Below, piece by piece: positions 1 to 11,718 of a stretch of DNA of 64,000 nt. Position numbers and translations under genes: made by a program. Numbering within the stretch: position 1 is the first letter of the stretch; each line of letters opens with the position of its first letter. The DNA is from Lutjanus erythropterus (taxonomy: Eukaryota > Chordata > Actinopteri > Lutjaniformes > Lutjanidae): NCBI GenBank assembly GCA_020091685.1, contig CM034613.1, positions 1,826,345-1,890,344 of the forward strand. The letters run 5' to 3'. Below the pieces are notes generated by a model, which worked only from the letters and a program-made list of their open reading frames with translations, ran no database searches and had not been told where the DNA came from.

Positions 1-6
1 ACACCA

Positions 7-68
<62 letters not shown>
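1..68. repeat. (AC)n microsatellite
   Basis: An almost pure AC dinucleotide tract begins the window. It lies just downstream of Rab1 exon 3, inside the following intron. Long dinucleotide runs often slip in sequencing, which matters for judging the small indels in the neighbouring exon. Confidence 0.97.
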
Positions 69-71
<3 letters not shown>

Positions 72-159
72 CCTCTCATGTGTTTTGATAACAATGGCTG
101 GATGTGGCCGAGCTCAGGTGAGTGTTACAGAGAGTGTTCAATGTGTGTGTGTGTTCTCT

Positions 160-254
160 AATCTGCAGTTTGATGGTCTTGCCATCCAGCTCGATGGTGC
201 GAGATCTTGTCACTCCGATGGTGCTGATGTAGCTCTCTGTGTAGGTGTGTCGTC
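160..254 (-). CDS. rab1: rab1 exon 3 (switch I segment), disturbed
   Basis: The acceptor TTTATCTGCAG precedes GACGAC. The exon is 95 bases where Rab1 has 96. After GACGAC an extra AC shifts the frame before [12 protein letters not shown]. The codons for DFKI are replaced by a string read as TRS, and [14 protein letters not shown] follows. No GT donor follows the ATT isoleucine codon where the family splices; the next bases are AGAGAACAC. Several small changes in one short exon suggest error or decay. Confidence 0.85.
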
Positions 255-3200
255 CTGCAGATAAAGTGAAGGAGAACAGGATAGGGTCAGGCCAGCGGCT
301 CAATGAGGACAGAGCAGAGGTTGCCGTAGGAACAGACACATTTCAAGGCTCACAGTAATGAAAAACATGTTTTAGAGGCTGGCACACAGAATTACTTACA
401 GCAAAGCGGCAGAGACAGGACTTTCCTACTCCAGAGTCTCCGATGAGCAGGAGCTTGAACAGGTAGTCACTGAAAGACAAAAAGTCCAGGTCAGAAGACA
501 TGCTGCTGTGTGATGACTGTGTGAAGTTAACTGAAAACACTCTCATAAACTGAAGCTGAGATTATTTAATAGTAACAATAATTATATCTCACTGTTGGTA
601 CAGATACATGAAAAATATTTCATGTCTTTCTTTGCTGGCTACAGTACAACTCAACAAATCCCACTGAAAGACCAATAGGAATGCACAGATTTGATTGACT
701 TGTGAGATGATTTACAATGAATGCAAGTAGTTTGTGAGTTTCCTGGCCTCTAAACCAGTGTCATCGAGGCCAGAAAAGCTGTACTGGATAAAACAGAAAC
801 ACTCAGATCAAAATGTTTCTTCCAGGTAGGTTAATGGCACAAATGCGACTGTAAAACAATTAAAGGGCTACCCCTAATACTTGACTAGACTGTTAGTCAG
901 TGAAAGCGTCTTATGGTGCTATCCATTTGTACTGGGAAGTCAGAATTTCCTAGCTCCCAGTTGGAAATTTCAATTGTAATGCCCTTGAAGTCAGATTTTA
1001 GGCTGGACAGTCAGTGAACCTCATCACCACAGAATCCAAGATGGCTGCCCAGCACATCAACAGTAGTCAAAGCTGTAGTTTATAATGTCTATTAGCACTT
1101 TTGTCTTAATTTGTGGCTCATTAAATCAGTTGTACACAGAGTACAGTCCAAGTTCCATCTGTGGACATGTTACAGAGACATGTTGACATGCTAACAATGG
1201 TCAACCTGGCTAGCATACACCTGACTTGATAACTTTTTTTGACTTTCCAACTTGTTTACTGGAACACGGCAACTAGGGTATGACATTATTCCAAGCTCCG
1301 ACTTCAGCTTCGAGGTTAATGGATCGCAGCATTAGTCAGCCACATTCATTGATTTGTTAATCGCAGAAAGTAAAAACAATACCTAAAGCGTTATTCGAGC
1401 TGTGCCACGCCATTGGGCCTGGGGCAGAAGGTGTAAAGAGATTGTTGCAACACAGACCTTTCCTCTTGTAACATGGAATTCACTATCAATATGAGGCACT
1501 TGCTTAACTGAAATAGGGATGTTCCTGGTGACTAATTTCCTGTCGATTAAATGCAAAATTTAATTCAAAGATCGACTAGTCTGATGGTAGAAACACTCCA
1601 AAACAGTTCAAATTAAGCACAACTATAAGTAGTTCGTTAAACAGTCCGAAAAATACATTATAATAAGACCATTTGAAAGCTGTTAATCACAGTCTACAAT
1701 CACAAATCATATTTTAAATGTTGCTGTCTTTGGCACATCTTTGCTAAGCAATGAACCATTACACATTAAAACATGACATCTCACTAAATGCTTCACCTTT
1801 TCAGACCGAACAGGGTCACATTGTTGGCAGGTAAATGACCTGGAGCTGACATTAGCTGCCAGGTTTTTACACAGTGTGGCTACATGTTAGCAGTGCTAGC
1901 TGTAATAGCTTACTCTGCTTGCAGGTTAATGTCCGTGTCTGTGCTTAATGTGGTCACATGTTGCTCCAGTCGAGAGATTATATACCACTTTATTCAGTCA
2001 CAGTCTACATTCAACATTATTTCCATTTTCTAGATTAAAACAGTGCTGGTTTTATGAGCTGTCATCTGTCTGACTAGAAGCAGGCTCAGCAGCCACTGTA
2101 GTCACCGCACACTGTTGGCAGCTGTGCTGTAGCTTGCATTAGCTAGTTAGTTCAGTAAGTGGCCCAATTACAATGGGACACAGCCTCCAAGACTGTTGGA
2201 TGCCAGTTTGAGGACTGGGAATACGTTACAAGGTGATTTATGGTGGAATCTGACCAGGGTCTGCCTTCTAGGATGGTAAGACATGATGGGTTCAGGTGGG
2301 GAGGAGGTGTGAAGCAGTTGAGAAGCGGTTTGTCGACAATTATTTTGTGACAATAATCATCCATCGTGTTCTTAAGTTTGTGAGTTTTAGTTTTTGTGAG
2401 TTATTTATTCCCATGTATTTTTCACTACTATTTTTCCATAGCATTGAGCAGGTGGCACTTTGTGCAAAAATAAATAATCAAAATTTTAATATCATTAACA
2501 TGCAATTAGTCATCTAATGGCTTGAAGTAACAGCTACTATTTGACTAGTTGGGGCAGCCCTAGTAATTAAATTACCATACAGCAGTTCTAGGTTCAGGTA
2601 GTATTCAAGCACAGACAAACTCTACAGAATCCACAGAGAGTGGGACTAACAGGAGGAGTAACAGGGGCCAATCAGCACATTTGTGCCCGGACCCTCCGGC
2701 AGGCTAATCTGGCCCTGGAGTTAAGACTGGGTAACATTTGAACATTTTTTATTTCAGTGTCCATACCTGACCTCCAGCACCGATACCTACATAATACACT
2801 TTTATACCATATCTTGTGGAATATTAACATCTTTTCTGTTTAAGTTTGTGAAATGAGAACAACATCCCCCACCCCAACCCACCCAATCACTGCGAGGAAA
2901 ACAACATCACATGAATGTGACACACAGCACAGACAGCTGTAGAGAATTGCCCAATGCCACTGCTATTCTTGTGTCATAGGAAACTGAGACCTGCCATGGA
3001 TCGCAGCCTGACACTTGATCAACTGACAATATCGCACAAACACTGAGTGCAACAGCCCTGTTGCAATCAGCCCCGCTCACATTTCTACACGACTACAGCT
3101 GCTGTTGATGTGGGCTGATGCTGAGGGCCTCCATGACAGGTCCATCAGTTATCGTTCATCTCAACAAGCAATCCATAGACCTCCTTAAGTGCATGGCCTG

Positions 3201-6200
3201 ATATTTATTTAAACTGGCTGATATGAAGAGGCAGTTAAACTGCAAACTAAAAATACTCATAGTGGCAACATTAATAGTTTTTACTGCCAGATAAGTGGGG
3301 CTGTTTATCTTTTCAAACTTTTCAAGATTGGTGCCAAAACAGTGCCAAAGATTCTGTTTTGATTTTTAAAAAAGTTGACTTTTTCTGATATATCACTTCT
3401 TCTACAGAAATATGTTTTGATTTAACAAAGCAAGTTAACATTTTCAGATGTTAAATGTTGTTGTCTAAAAGAATAAAATAACAAAACTGGCAATATTTTA
3501 AATAATTTGAGACTTAAACTATGTAATGAAAGTATGTATGCATGTTGTGACTCTGACAAGAGCCTTGAAGCCAAGTAAATAAGCAGGGACATACTAACGT
3601 AAAACACACTGTTGTACACTGATGTAAAAGCCTCATCATGTATAGAGCAGGTACTGAACACCAAAACTTGCGTACACGCTGAATTGGCTGTAGTAGAGAT
3701 GAAACGGTATGAAAATGTCATATCATGATTAGAGTTACCAAAATTATCACAATTATCAGTATTAGCACTGTTTTGTTAAAATCGACTGAAATTTTCAAAA
3801 AGTACTGACACTCACTACGTTGCTGCTGCACTGGACAGTATTTATTATGAGTTTTTCAAAGCACTATAATCAAACAGTTATTAGGCTAATTAGAATTTGA
3901 CAGGGTAATACTAATCATCTGGAATTTTATCATGGCTTATCAAATGAAACAGCAAAAAGTACTAAAAATGGTAGGGCTGCAACTAATGATTATTTTCTTC
4001 ATCAATTAATCTGTGAGTTATTTTCTCGATTAATCAATTATTAATGGAATAGTGGTTAGGTCCACAAAAAGGCAATAAATAGTGAAAAATGTCAATCACT
4101 GTTGTCCAAAGCCCAAGGTGACGACCTAAAATGTTCTGTTCAAAATACAAAGATATGGGATGCTCCCATAGCTCAGTTGGTAGAGCATTCGCCCCATGTA
4201 CTGAGGCTATTGGTCCTCTGCAGCGGTCGCTGGTTCAATTCACGCCTGTGACCCATTTGCTGCATGTCATTGCCCCTCTCTCTCTCTCTTTCTCTCTCCC
4301 TCTCTCTCTACCCCCTTTCCTGTCATAGCTTCAGCTGTCCCTATCAAAATAAAGCCAAAAGCCCAAAAAATAATCTTAAAAAACAAACAAAAAAAAGCCA
4401 AATATATTCAGTTTACTGTCAGAGAGGAGTAAAGAAACTAGGAAATATTGACATTTAAGAAGCTGAAATCAAAGAATGTGGGCATCTCCTTATTAAAAAT
4501 TAATCAAAACGATAAAATAGTTGACAATTCACTCAATAATCAATTAATAATTGATTTATCATTGCAGCTCTAAAAAACTGGCAACATACTGTCATATTTC
4601 CCCCATGAATCAGATACTGCTTGCCTGAATCACCTTAGTTTTAGGGTGTGTTTAATTTGGACAAAACTCTGTGTCTCATTGTGTCAAGACAGCATTAAAC
4701 ATTCATGCTGAAAAAATGTGACTGTTTATACTGAGTAATGCAAGCTATGTTGGTACCAGACATCTAATTGGCATCAGTATCTAAAAACATGTTGTACCAC
4801 TGTTTAATTAGGAACTCTTCATAAGTATAGATCAAAATTGTTAATACATCCTTTATAAATCAGTTAAAATCCATCAATAACAACATCTACTGGACTGCCA
4901 CATCCCTTTGACTGGTTATCAAATCTGCAGTTTTACATGTAAATTTAGTAATTACTCATTATTTTAAAAAAATCATAACCTATCAAACCTGCATTTGTAA
5001 ATGTTAATAAAGCTGTTAACCGATGCATTGCAGTCAAGATGCTCTGCAACCTTTTGCTCAAGATCAGGGTTTTCTCTTTCCTATTTAACTCCATGGCTGT
5101 CTTTTTTTAACGCCAAAACTATTGTGCCTTTTATCAGCAGCTGCTTTGGTGCACTTATAACAAGTGCAATGCATTCACAGTTTCTGTGAGATCAAATGAA
5201 TGTGTGCTTGTAATGAAAGCTAACATTGGGTTAGCTTAGGATACAGAAGTAAATGGGACTGGATATCAAACTTCAGTCAACACTTTTTGAAATCTGGGCC
5301 AGATCATTTGGAAAAGGCGTATGCACGTCAGTGTAGATATTTGCTCTGATTATCAGGTCAAAAGCTGTTCAAATTGCTGTGTTTGTATCCTGCTGTGGGT
5401 TATTTGTTAGTTCTTTCAGTCCATTAAAAAGTGTGACAGTGATCCCACAGTAATAAACCCAGAATAATTACTGTACCAGACGCCTCCTTTTCGTCTGGTC
5501 TCTACTTGTTAGTGATTACAGTTTTCATAACATGCACACCATCTGCAGTCTAATTATACTATTAATGCTTATAATCAGTTATTTGTTTGTGACACCACAG
5601 AATATAAATCTGCACATCAGAAGCATTAAAGTGTTGCATAAACTTTTGTTAGTCACCAGAATTTAATTTCCCCACATGGGTCCTGATGATGCAAGCTGCT
5701 CTGGACCAAATGAACCAAACTACTGATGTAGAGCTGCAGCGACTAATTGAGTAACCGATTATCAATCAAGTATTAAATTAGTTGCAAACTATTTTGCTAA
5801 TTAATCGGTTTGAGTATTTTTTTAAGAAAAAAAAAAGTCAAACTTTTCTGATTTGAGCTTCTTAAACGTGAATATTTTCTGGTTTCTTTACTCCTCTCTG
5901 ACAAAACATCTTTGAGTTGTGGACAAAACAAGCCAATTGAGGACATCCTCGTCCCGATTAATCGAGGAAATAATCAACAGATTAATTGATGATGAAAACA
6001 ATTGTTAGTTGCAGCCCTATTCAGGTGTGAAAGACAACGATGGCAAGCTGACCTCAGCACCCTGGCTCTTCACCACAGGGGTCTCACTTAGGGGCCGTCA
6101 GTAAATTACCATTTGAATGGCACAATGGTATTTTCAAAACCTTTGTGTTGGCTTTGGTTGGAAATTGGTGGAAATTATGATTAAAAAAAAAAAGCGGTCT

Positions 6201-9142
6201 CAAAACACCTGTTTTGATTGCTAATGTGTAAAAAATTTATTTCACATAAGTATCTGAATTTAAAATATTTTCCAATTTTTCAAATGCTTCATTGTCATGT
6301 GACATAATGACTCCAAATCAATACTGAAATGTATTACTACACTGAACAAACAGGACACGCCTCTTTTTATTTCATTTTAGTGCTTCTTCTGTTTCATGTG
6401 AATATTTTTATGGAAAATTCTATTTCAATATCAGGCTCTGTTCCCTTTTGTCACCTTTTTCTCTCGTTTCTTTGTCTGCCCTCAAGTTGCTCCACATAAA
6501 GCATTTGATGACCACCTTTAACACCAAAAAAAAAAAAAAAAAATAAATCAAGAGAAAACCCTGAAGATGTCTGGTCAAACAATACCGATCCCCTAACAAA
6601 GCGAGCGAGTTAAGGAAGATAAACACAAGTCAATTTGATTTTTTTATAGCCTGGTAACTAAAAGGTGGTGATCTGTGGCGGTGTTCTGTGGTTTTGACAG
6701 ATGCACTATAAAGCATTAGGAAATGATCTGCCAATCTTTAATAAACCCATTAGTTACACATTTTACAAGAAGTGCCTTATGAAAAAGTGGCCCCAAATGC
6801 TTGAGGATGGATAACCCGCCCAATCAAGCATTCTTACCACGTCAACTAAGATGCAGAGTGTGATCATAAGCAATATTAAGACCTATTTAACTAGAGACAG
6901 GCTTAGACAGTGTGTGTAAACATACAAGGGAATAAAGACCGTCTACTAAGGGTGTGGAGGTGTTAGCTAAGCTAGTTAGACAGGGTTCCTTCAGGATTCA
7001 AACGGCTAGCAGAGGCTGACAGTGTGACATTTCGGCACCAACAGAGGGATTCAGTGACAGAAGGGTGTCCTCTCATTTCAGGGCTGCAGGTCAAACATCT
7101 GCTACCTGTCGGATCATCTGACGTTAGCTCAGACGAGCTCCACAATGGACTTAGTAGATACACCAGTATGGCAACCACATTTTAATTCAGCACAAACCAA
7201 ATACAGTCGTAGCTCAATAAATGTACAAATAATTGATATGCAAACAGTCCACTTTGCTGGTAAGCCTGTAGTGTAAGGTAAACTTTTTCTAAAAGCTAAA
7301 ATTTTTCAGAAATAAAAACCAATATGTTGCATTTATGGAAAATTTTGAGTACTGAACACTTGAAACATGTCTGTATTACTGAAGACAAATATCTTCATGG
7401 TGAGTCATAATTATAAGATAAAAGGATGAATTTATGAGATAAAAAGTCATAATGATTAAAGGCTGACTAATACAGGGTTTTAGTGGCCTATACCAACACT
7501 GATATTAAGGAGGAAATAAATTTGGATATCAATAATGAAATCCAAAATTACAACAGTGCACTGAAACAGACAATCCGCTTTATGTTGTACAAAAAAAATA
7601 TATCGGACAACATTTGAGCCGATACAGATATAGACCAAGATACATATGCTAGACCAGTATCAGGCCAATAATATCAGTCAACCTAAAAATCTCTGTCTGT
7701 CTCTAATAATTATGAGATAAAAAGTTCAAATTATGAAGTAAAAATAGGGATGGGCAATATATTGGTATCACAATATGAGACTAGATATCATCATATATTT
7801 CAAGCATATGGTGGTGTGTTATTTATGCCAGTGTTTCCCAAACTTTTTTTCTAGGGTATCACTTGATAATCGTGACCCAATTCACAACAGGCCTTAGAAA
7901 TAACACTTGGGAAGAGTTCATTTGTGCATAAATGAACATTCCTTACCATTGCTACTACCATTTCTGCATCACCTTATATTATCTAGATAACTAAAAACAT
8001 ACAGACATGTTAAACACTTTATAAATGAGAAATAAATGCATTTAGACTGAGTTAACAGGCCATCTCATCTCATTAGGCAGAATTATGTTTATTTCCTCAC
8101 ATCAGTAAAACAAACACATTTTAAATGGTTTCTAAAAGGTGTACCACAGGTATAAATCTTACATTTGTGGAATTTCTTTTTATAGTCTTTTATTTAATTG
8201 GTGACCAAAACATATAAAATCTCCTGTGACCCACCTGTGGGTCATGACCGAGTCTCTGTGAATGACCGCTTTATATATGACGGTTTTTGTAAAATAAACT
8301 GAAAATTAATTGACTATGACTTATCATGGAGATATTTTGGGTTTCACGGGCAGCAATGGAAATGACAGTTTTCCCAAATTAGATTAGAAAAATAACAATA
8401 TATCACCTTGCTTACAGTATCTCAATATATTGAATCGTATCATGATACATAATGTTTCGCCACATTCTTGCCGATTCACGGCTCTATTTTTTTTTTTATC
8501 AAAAACCTCACTGTGTGAATATTCTGTGAAAGCTCAAAAAAAATGTATCACATAATTCTGACTTGCTATGGTGAAATGTTTTTGGTTTACTTTCGGTAGT
8601 GGTGGTCCATTATGAATAACACGCACCTGTGCCTGTAAAGACGTCAACTTAACCGTATGCGTCCACATGAGAAACACCACCAGGCTGGTGTGCATCCAGG
8701 CTACAGGTCAGACACCCACATCTGTTACTTCACTACTTGATGTAACGTTACTGCCGAGGTAACGTTACACATATTCTACTCAATACAGTGTGCTGGGGCA
8801 GCGTTTTGCACTTTAACGTTAGCGTGGATTTATTATGAGTTTTACACGCTGAATTGTTCGTTTATTTGTCCCGTGAAAGGTCGCGTGCCACAGCCGACAC
8901 GGTGAGGCACGAGCTGCTGTCAGCTGACGTTCGGAGAAAACACGCTCGCGAGCCTGTCACATTAAAGGAGCAGTCCGCGCCCTGTTCACCACAGCCAGCC
9001 GGATCATGTTCGCCTGTATGTTCTAACGACAGAACAATTAGCCGAGCGTTATTAACACGAAGTGACGCCATAAACCGCACAATGTTAATGGTTAGTAACT
9101 GAACACAACAGTGACGCCTTTAACTCACTATTCAGGATTCAT
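160..9142 (-). CDS. rab1: Rab1-type small GTPase gene, 5' part (exons 1-3)
   Basis: The first three coding exons of a Rab1 GTPase, the switch that recruits tethers for ER-to-Golgi vesicle traffic. Exon 1 gives the start MNPEY. Exon 2 gives [18 protein letters not shown], containing the P-loop GDSGVGKS. Exon 3 gives [12 protein letters not shown] and [14 protein letters not shown], the effector (switch I) region. The boundaries fall where vertebrate Rab1 genes have them. The start at MNPEY, with no upstream in-frame MSS, is closer to Rab1b than Rab1a, but these exons cannot separate the paralogues. Exon 2 lacks one of three leucines after KSC and has a substitution; exon 3 has a 2-base insertion and a scrambled VDFKI segment. 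The copy is therefore either decaying or contains sequence errors. Exons from WDTAGQ onward lie beyond the left edge. Confidence 0.88.
400..469 (-). CDS. rab1: rab1 exon 2 (P-loop exon)
   Basis: A clean acceptor (TTTTTGTCTTTCAG) and donor (GTAAGT) bound a 70-base exon encoding [18 protein letters not shown] and then LCRFA. Vertebrate Rab1 has 73 bases here (LLLRFA), so one codon is missing and a leucine is read as cysteine. The nucleotide-binding P-loop GDSGVGKS is intact. Confidence 0.9.
864..2562. mobile_element. hAT-like non-autonomous DNA transposon (composite)
   Basis: The ends are inverted copies: AGGGCTACCCCTAATACTTG on the left and, read backwards from 2562, AGGGCTGCCCCAACTAGTCA. Flanking 8-mers (aacaatta and agtaatta) match at six of eight bases, fitting a decayed hAT-type target duplication. 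The inside has GATTAAATGC and GATCGACTAGTC-type motifs seen in dispersed fish repeats. It lies in rab1 intron 1, contains another repeat at about 905-1340, and encodes no protein. Confidence 0.6.
905..1340. mobile_element. MITE-like repeat nested in the hAT-like element
   Basis: The left part reads TGGTGCTATCCATTTGTACT. The right part, reverse-complemented, reads TGCTGCGATCCATTAACCTC, giving imperfect inverted ends. The interior includes CCAAGATGGCTGCC. The pattern resembles a common percomorph dispersed repeat. Boundaries are approximate. Confidence 0.45.
2563..3690. other. rab1 intron 1, no gene recognised
   Basis: Non-coding intron sequence with stops in all frames, no exon-like block and no clear repeat ends. 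Confidence 0.6.
3690..3965. repeat. Diverged dispersed repeat fragment
   Basis: The stretch GATGAAACGGTATGAAAATG followed by TTATCACAATTATCAGTATT resembles a fish interspersed repeat. No target duplication or intact terminal repeats can be seen. Confidence 0.35.
3972..4575. mobile_element. TAGGGCTGCAAC-type fish MITE, split by a SINE
   Basis: The left end is TAGGGCTGCAACTAATGATT. The right end, reverse-complemented, is TAGAGCTGCAATGATAAATC. Inside, GATTAATCAATTATTAATGG and TTCAGTTTACTGTCAGAGAG are hallmarks of an abundant teleost non-autonomous element. A second copy in the opposite orientation is at 5729-6022. The interior is interrupted by the SINE at about 4160-4380, so the SINE landed later. 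Confidence 0.75.
4160..4380 (+). mobile_element. tRNA-derived SINE
   Basis: A Pol III A box (TAGCTCAGTTGGTAGAGCA) starts at 4169 and a B box (GGTTCAATTC) lies at 4232-4241. A non-tRNA body follows: GCTGCATGTCATTGCCCCTC, a CT-rich run, then CTATCAAAATAAAGCC. This head and body pattern is that of a teleost tRNA-type SINE. It sits inside the MITE at 3972-4575. It is not a tRNA gene, because a CT-rich SINE body follows and no clean cloverleaf closes. Confidence 0.82.
4576..5728. other. rab1 intron 1, no gene recognised
   Basis: AT-rich intron sequence between two MITE copies, with no coding signal, splice-bounded block or clear repeat recognised. Confidence 0.55.
5729..6022. mobile_element. Second TAGGGCTGCAAC-type MITE, unsplit
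   Basis: About 290 bases from AGAGCTGCAGCGACTAATTG to GTTAGTTGCAGCCCTAT. The interior carries TGAATATTTTCTGGTTTCTT and CTCCTCTCTGACA, the reverse complement of the interior of the copy at 3972-4575. This unsplit copy shows what that element looks like without the SINE. Confidence 0.78.
6023..7454. other. rab1 intron 1, no gene recognised
   Basis: Intron sequence with an A-run near 6525-6545 and no recognisable exon or repeat boundary. Confidence 0.55.
7455..8490. repeat. Patchwork of fish dispersed repeats
   Basis: Three repeat-like pieces abut: GGCTGACTAATACAGGG to GATACAGATATAGACC near 7457-7690; GGGATGGGCAATATATTGG from about 7747; and a segment ending CTTGCCGATTCACGGCTCTA near 8487. Between them GTGACCCACCTGTGGGTCAT marks a further dispersed repeat. 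The pieces are diverged and their limits uncertain. Confidence 0.45.
9129..9142 (-). CDS. rab1: rab1 exon 1 coding part (MNPEY)
   Basis: On the minus strand ATGAATCCTGAATA is followed at once by the donor GTGAGT. Vertebrate Rab1 genes also end coding exon 1 two bases into the tyrosine codon, and exon 2 at 400-469 supplies the next base and D-Y-L-F. An upstream ACGTCCAG sits where Rab1a has its ATGTCC start, so the inner methionine is the only start seen. Confidence 0.88.
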
Positions 9143-9460
9143 GGTTTCACTCTGGACGTGTTTTTCTGTCGCCGACTCGACTCTTCCTTCCTCCTCCGGT
9201 CAGAGAAGATGACTTGTAGGTCCGGGTATCCGAGGCACTCAGCTGGCTGATAGACCGTCTCCGTCACCGTCCTATGCTCGTTCCTCTTTGTTCCACCGTT
9301 AATGTCTCATGTAGACTTGGTTCTAGCGGACATATCCCTGTTCCTTCAGCTCAGGCTGATCTGTTTTACTCCTTTTTTCTGCCTTTCTCTGTCCGTTGCT
9401 TGCTAGAAGCTCAAGATGGCTGCGCAGGTGCGGTAGTGACGTGTGGTGACGTGTCACTAC
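9143..9460 (-). promoter_or_regulatory. rab1: CpG-rich rab1 promoter and 5' UTR
   Basis: CpG becomes frequent from about 8860 to 9460, unlike the AT-rich flanks, and straddles rab1 exon 1. Near the upstream edge is a YY1-like AAGATGGCTGC (about 9413), then two TGACGTG half-sites of CRE/ATF type (about 9437-9455). No TATA box is seen. Together this looks like a housekeeping CpG promoter, as expected for Rab1. The transcription start cannot be placed. Confidence 0.65.
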
Positions 9461-10285
9461 TCAGAAAACTGGACAAATCCAGAACTAGACCAGTGCTGGG
9501 ATTTGTAGTTTATTACAAAATGAATTTGAAAAACAACTACATACTGTACAGCATTCAGTGGGGAGAGCAGGATAAACCGTTTCACAGAAAAATATATTAT
9601 CTTTTTTCAAGCAGCTGCTAGGACTGGATGATGGGGACAAAATTAATGTTAATGATCAAATATTAATATAGTAGGCCTATTAATGAGATAAAATAGTCAC
9701 TAAATTATTTAAAATCAGAAGTAAAAAGTTACACTTATGCCAAAGTCAAGCTTTTGTTGTGTTTTGCTAGAGCAAAATACTATTATTTTTTTAAATTACA
9801 TGTACATTTGTAGTCCAAATCTCTCTTTGTATTGGTGTTATAGTGAAGATTGTGTTTAACTTTTTCATTCATTTCATAAAAATACTTTTTATCATCCTTA
9901 ATACAGAGAAACTGTAAGTCACAATATTTTAAAGGACCAGTGCATAAGATTTATGGAGATTTATTGGCAGAATATAGTAGAAAAGGAATATAATACTGAT
10001 AAGTATGTTTTCATTAGTGTATAATCACCTGAAAATAACAACTGTGTTTTTGTTACCTTAGAATGTGCCCTTTATAGGGTGCGGGTCCTCTTCTGCGGAG
10101 GCCGCTGCGCTTTTTCAGTAACCCATGACAGACAACTGCCTCTAGACTGGGTCTAGATATGGCCATCTGTGTTTTTCTCAAGTTTCATTGCCACCATAGG
10201 CCCTACTACAGGCTTGGGAGAGGATGGTGAGTCTGTAAGCTCACTGCTATGCAATAAAAATCCTACCCACTTGTCCTTCAACATT
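9461..10285. other. Intergenic, no gene recognised
   Basis: AT-rich sequence upstream of rab1 with no exon-like block and no recognisable element ends. Confidence 0.5.
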
Positions 10286-11575
10286 CAGAGTTCTGGACTC
10301 AAGTTTGGGCTTGAGTCAGACTTCAGTTACAAATTTAATGAACCGATTTGACAAAATCAAAAAAAGATTTTCAACTCGGCTTGGACTATAACACCAATAG
10401 TTCATGACTTCACTTGGACTTGAGCCTTTTGTCTTGAAAAATACTTGATAGCTTCCCCGAAACCCAAATATTAAAAGGTCTGTTTCTTAAAAAGGGTGAA
10501 TTCACAAATCAATTAATCTCCCTTAATTTCCTGAATCAACTAATGTTAACACCATCCATTCTCACCAAGTCTGCACTTAATTCCCCAGATCCACTTTGCT
10601 TGAATCAATCCAACAGCATCCAATCAAGTTCCAGGAGAGAACCAAGAAGACCTAATGTTACATTACTGATCTCCAGTTGGAAAAACTGATACCAGAGATC
10701 ATTTCATTTGTGTACAAAACTACAAAGTGGTCATTAGAAAGCAAAAAATTGCATTATGCTTAATGTGTGGGTCGAAAATTATAGTAGGAGATGCAAAAAC
10801 GTCCAAGTTCATTCGACATTTGAAGTTGTAAAAAAGAACAGTAAGTTGAGACTCTTGTTAAGGTGTTAAAGAGCACATTTTGATGTGTTTAGGGCTTGAT
10901 ACTTGTCAGTCTTGACTTGGGACTTTCAGTTGGGACTTGGGTGCAAAAACTTAAGAATGACTTTTGACTTGCAAAACAGTGACTTGGTCCCACCTCTCTT
11001 GTTATGTTACTGCACTCCAGTTGGGAGAAAATGATGCCAAAGATAATTTTGTTCACTTACAAAAAACTAGGAGGTGGTCAACGACTTCAGTGCAAAGACT
11101 TGAGACTTACTTGTGACTTACAAAACAATGACCCGGTCCCACCTCTGGAACATTACATTACGGAGCTCCAGCTGGAAAAATGATACCAAAGATGATTTCA
11201 TTTGCTACAAAAACTTGTTGGTGAACTAAAGTCATTATAAAAACACATGGGTCAAAAATTACAGACAGAGATGCAACAACTTCCAATGTCATATGAGAAT
11301 TGAAGCTGCACAAAGAACAGTAAGTTAAGGCTAATATTAACACAGTTAGCAAGCTAATGCTTAGCTAATGTTAGCTTAACAGTGAAGCAACTTTGTAAAT
11401 CAATGAGGCTGGAAACTCACTGTTACATTATGACTTGTTTAGGACTCAGAACTCAAAGTTTAAGGACTTGTGACTAGTCAGTCTTGACTTGGGACATGCC
11501 TATTTAACTGGAACTTGAGTTCAAAGACTTGAAACGTACTTAAGACTTCAAAAAAGTGGCTTGGTCCCAGCTCTG
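10286..11575. mobile_element. GACTTGG-rich fish DNA repeat
   Basis: The left end CAGAGTTCTGGACTCAAGT and the reverse-complemented right end CAGAGCTGGGACCAAGCCAC form weak inverted ends. The inside repeats motifs such as GACTTGGGACTT and ACTTGGTCCCACCTCT at least three times, so it also has internal tandem structure. No clear target duplication was found. Motif content links it to the element at 45919-46917. Confidence 0.5.
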
Positions 11576-11718
11576 TTAATCATAGAATATAGTCACTTTC
11601 TCATTATAACTGGACAATAAATGCCCATAAATCATCCAGCCCTAGCAGGAGTTGTGCCTCGTTGACTTTACCACTTTTGGACACAAACTACATGTTCGAT
11701 GATGCAGTATAAGAGTGC

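Noticed and set aside
4160-4260. A functional tRNA gene
   Set aside because: The A and B boxes are followed by a CT-rich SINE body and an A-rich end, and no proper acceptor stem closes.
8854-9102. Open frames on both strands in the CpG-rich rab1 region
   Set aside because: CpG-rich DNA is poor in stops; there is no homology, and the region is rab1 promoter-proximal intron.
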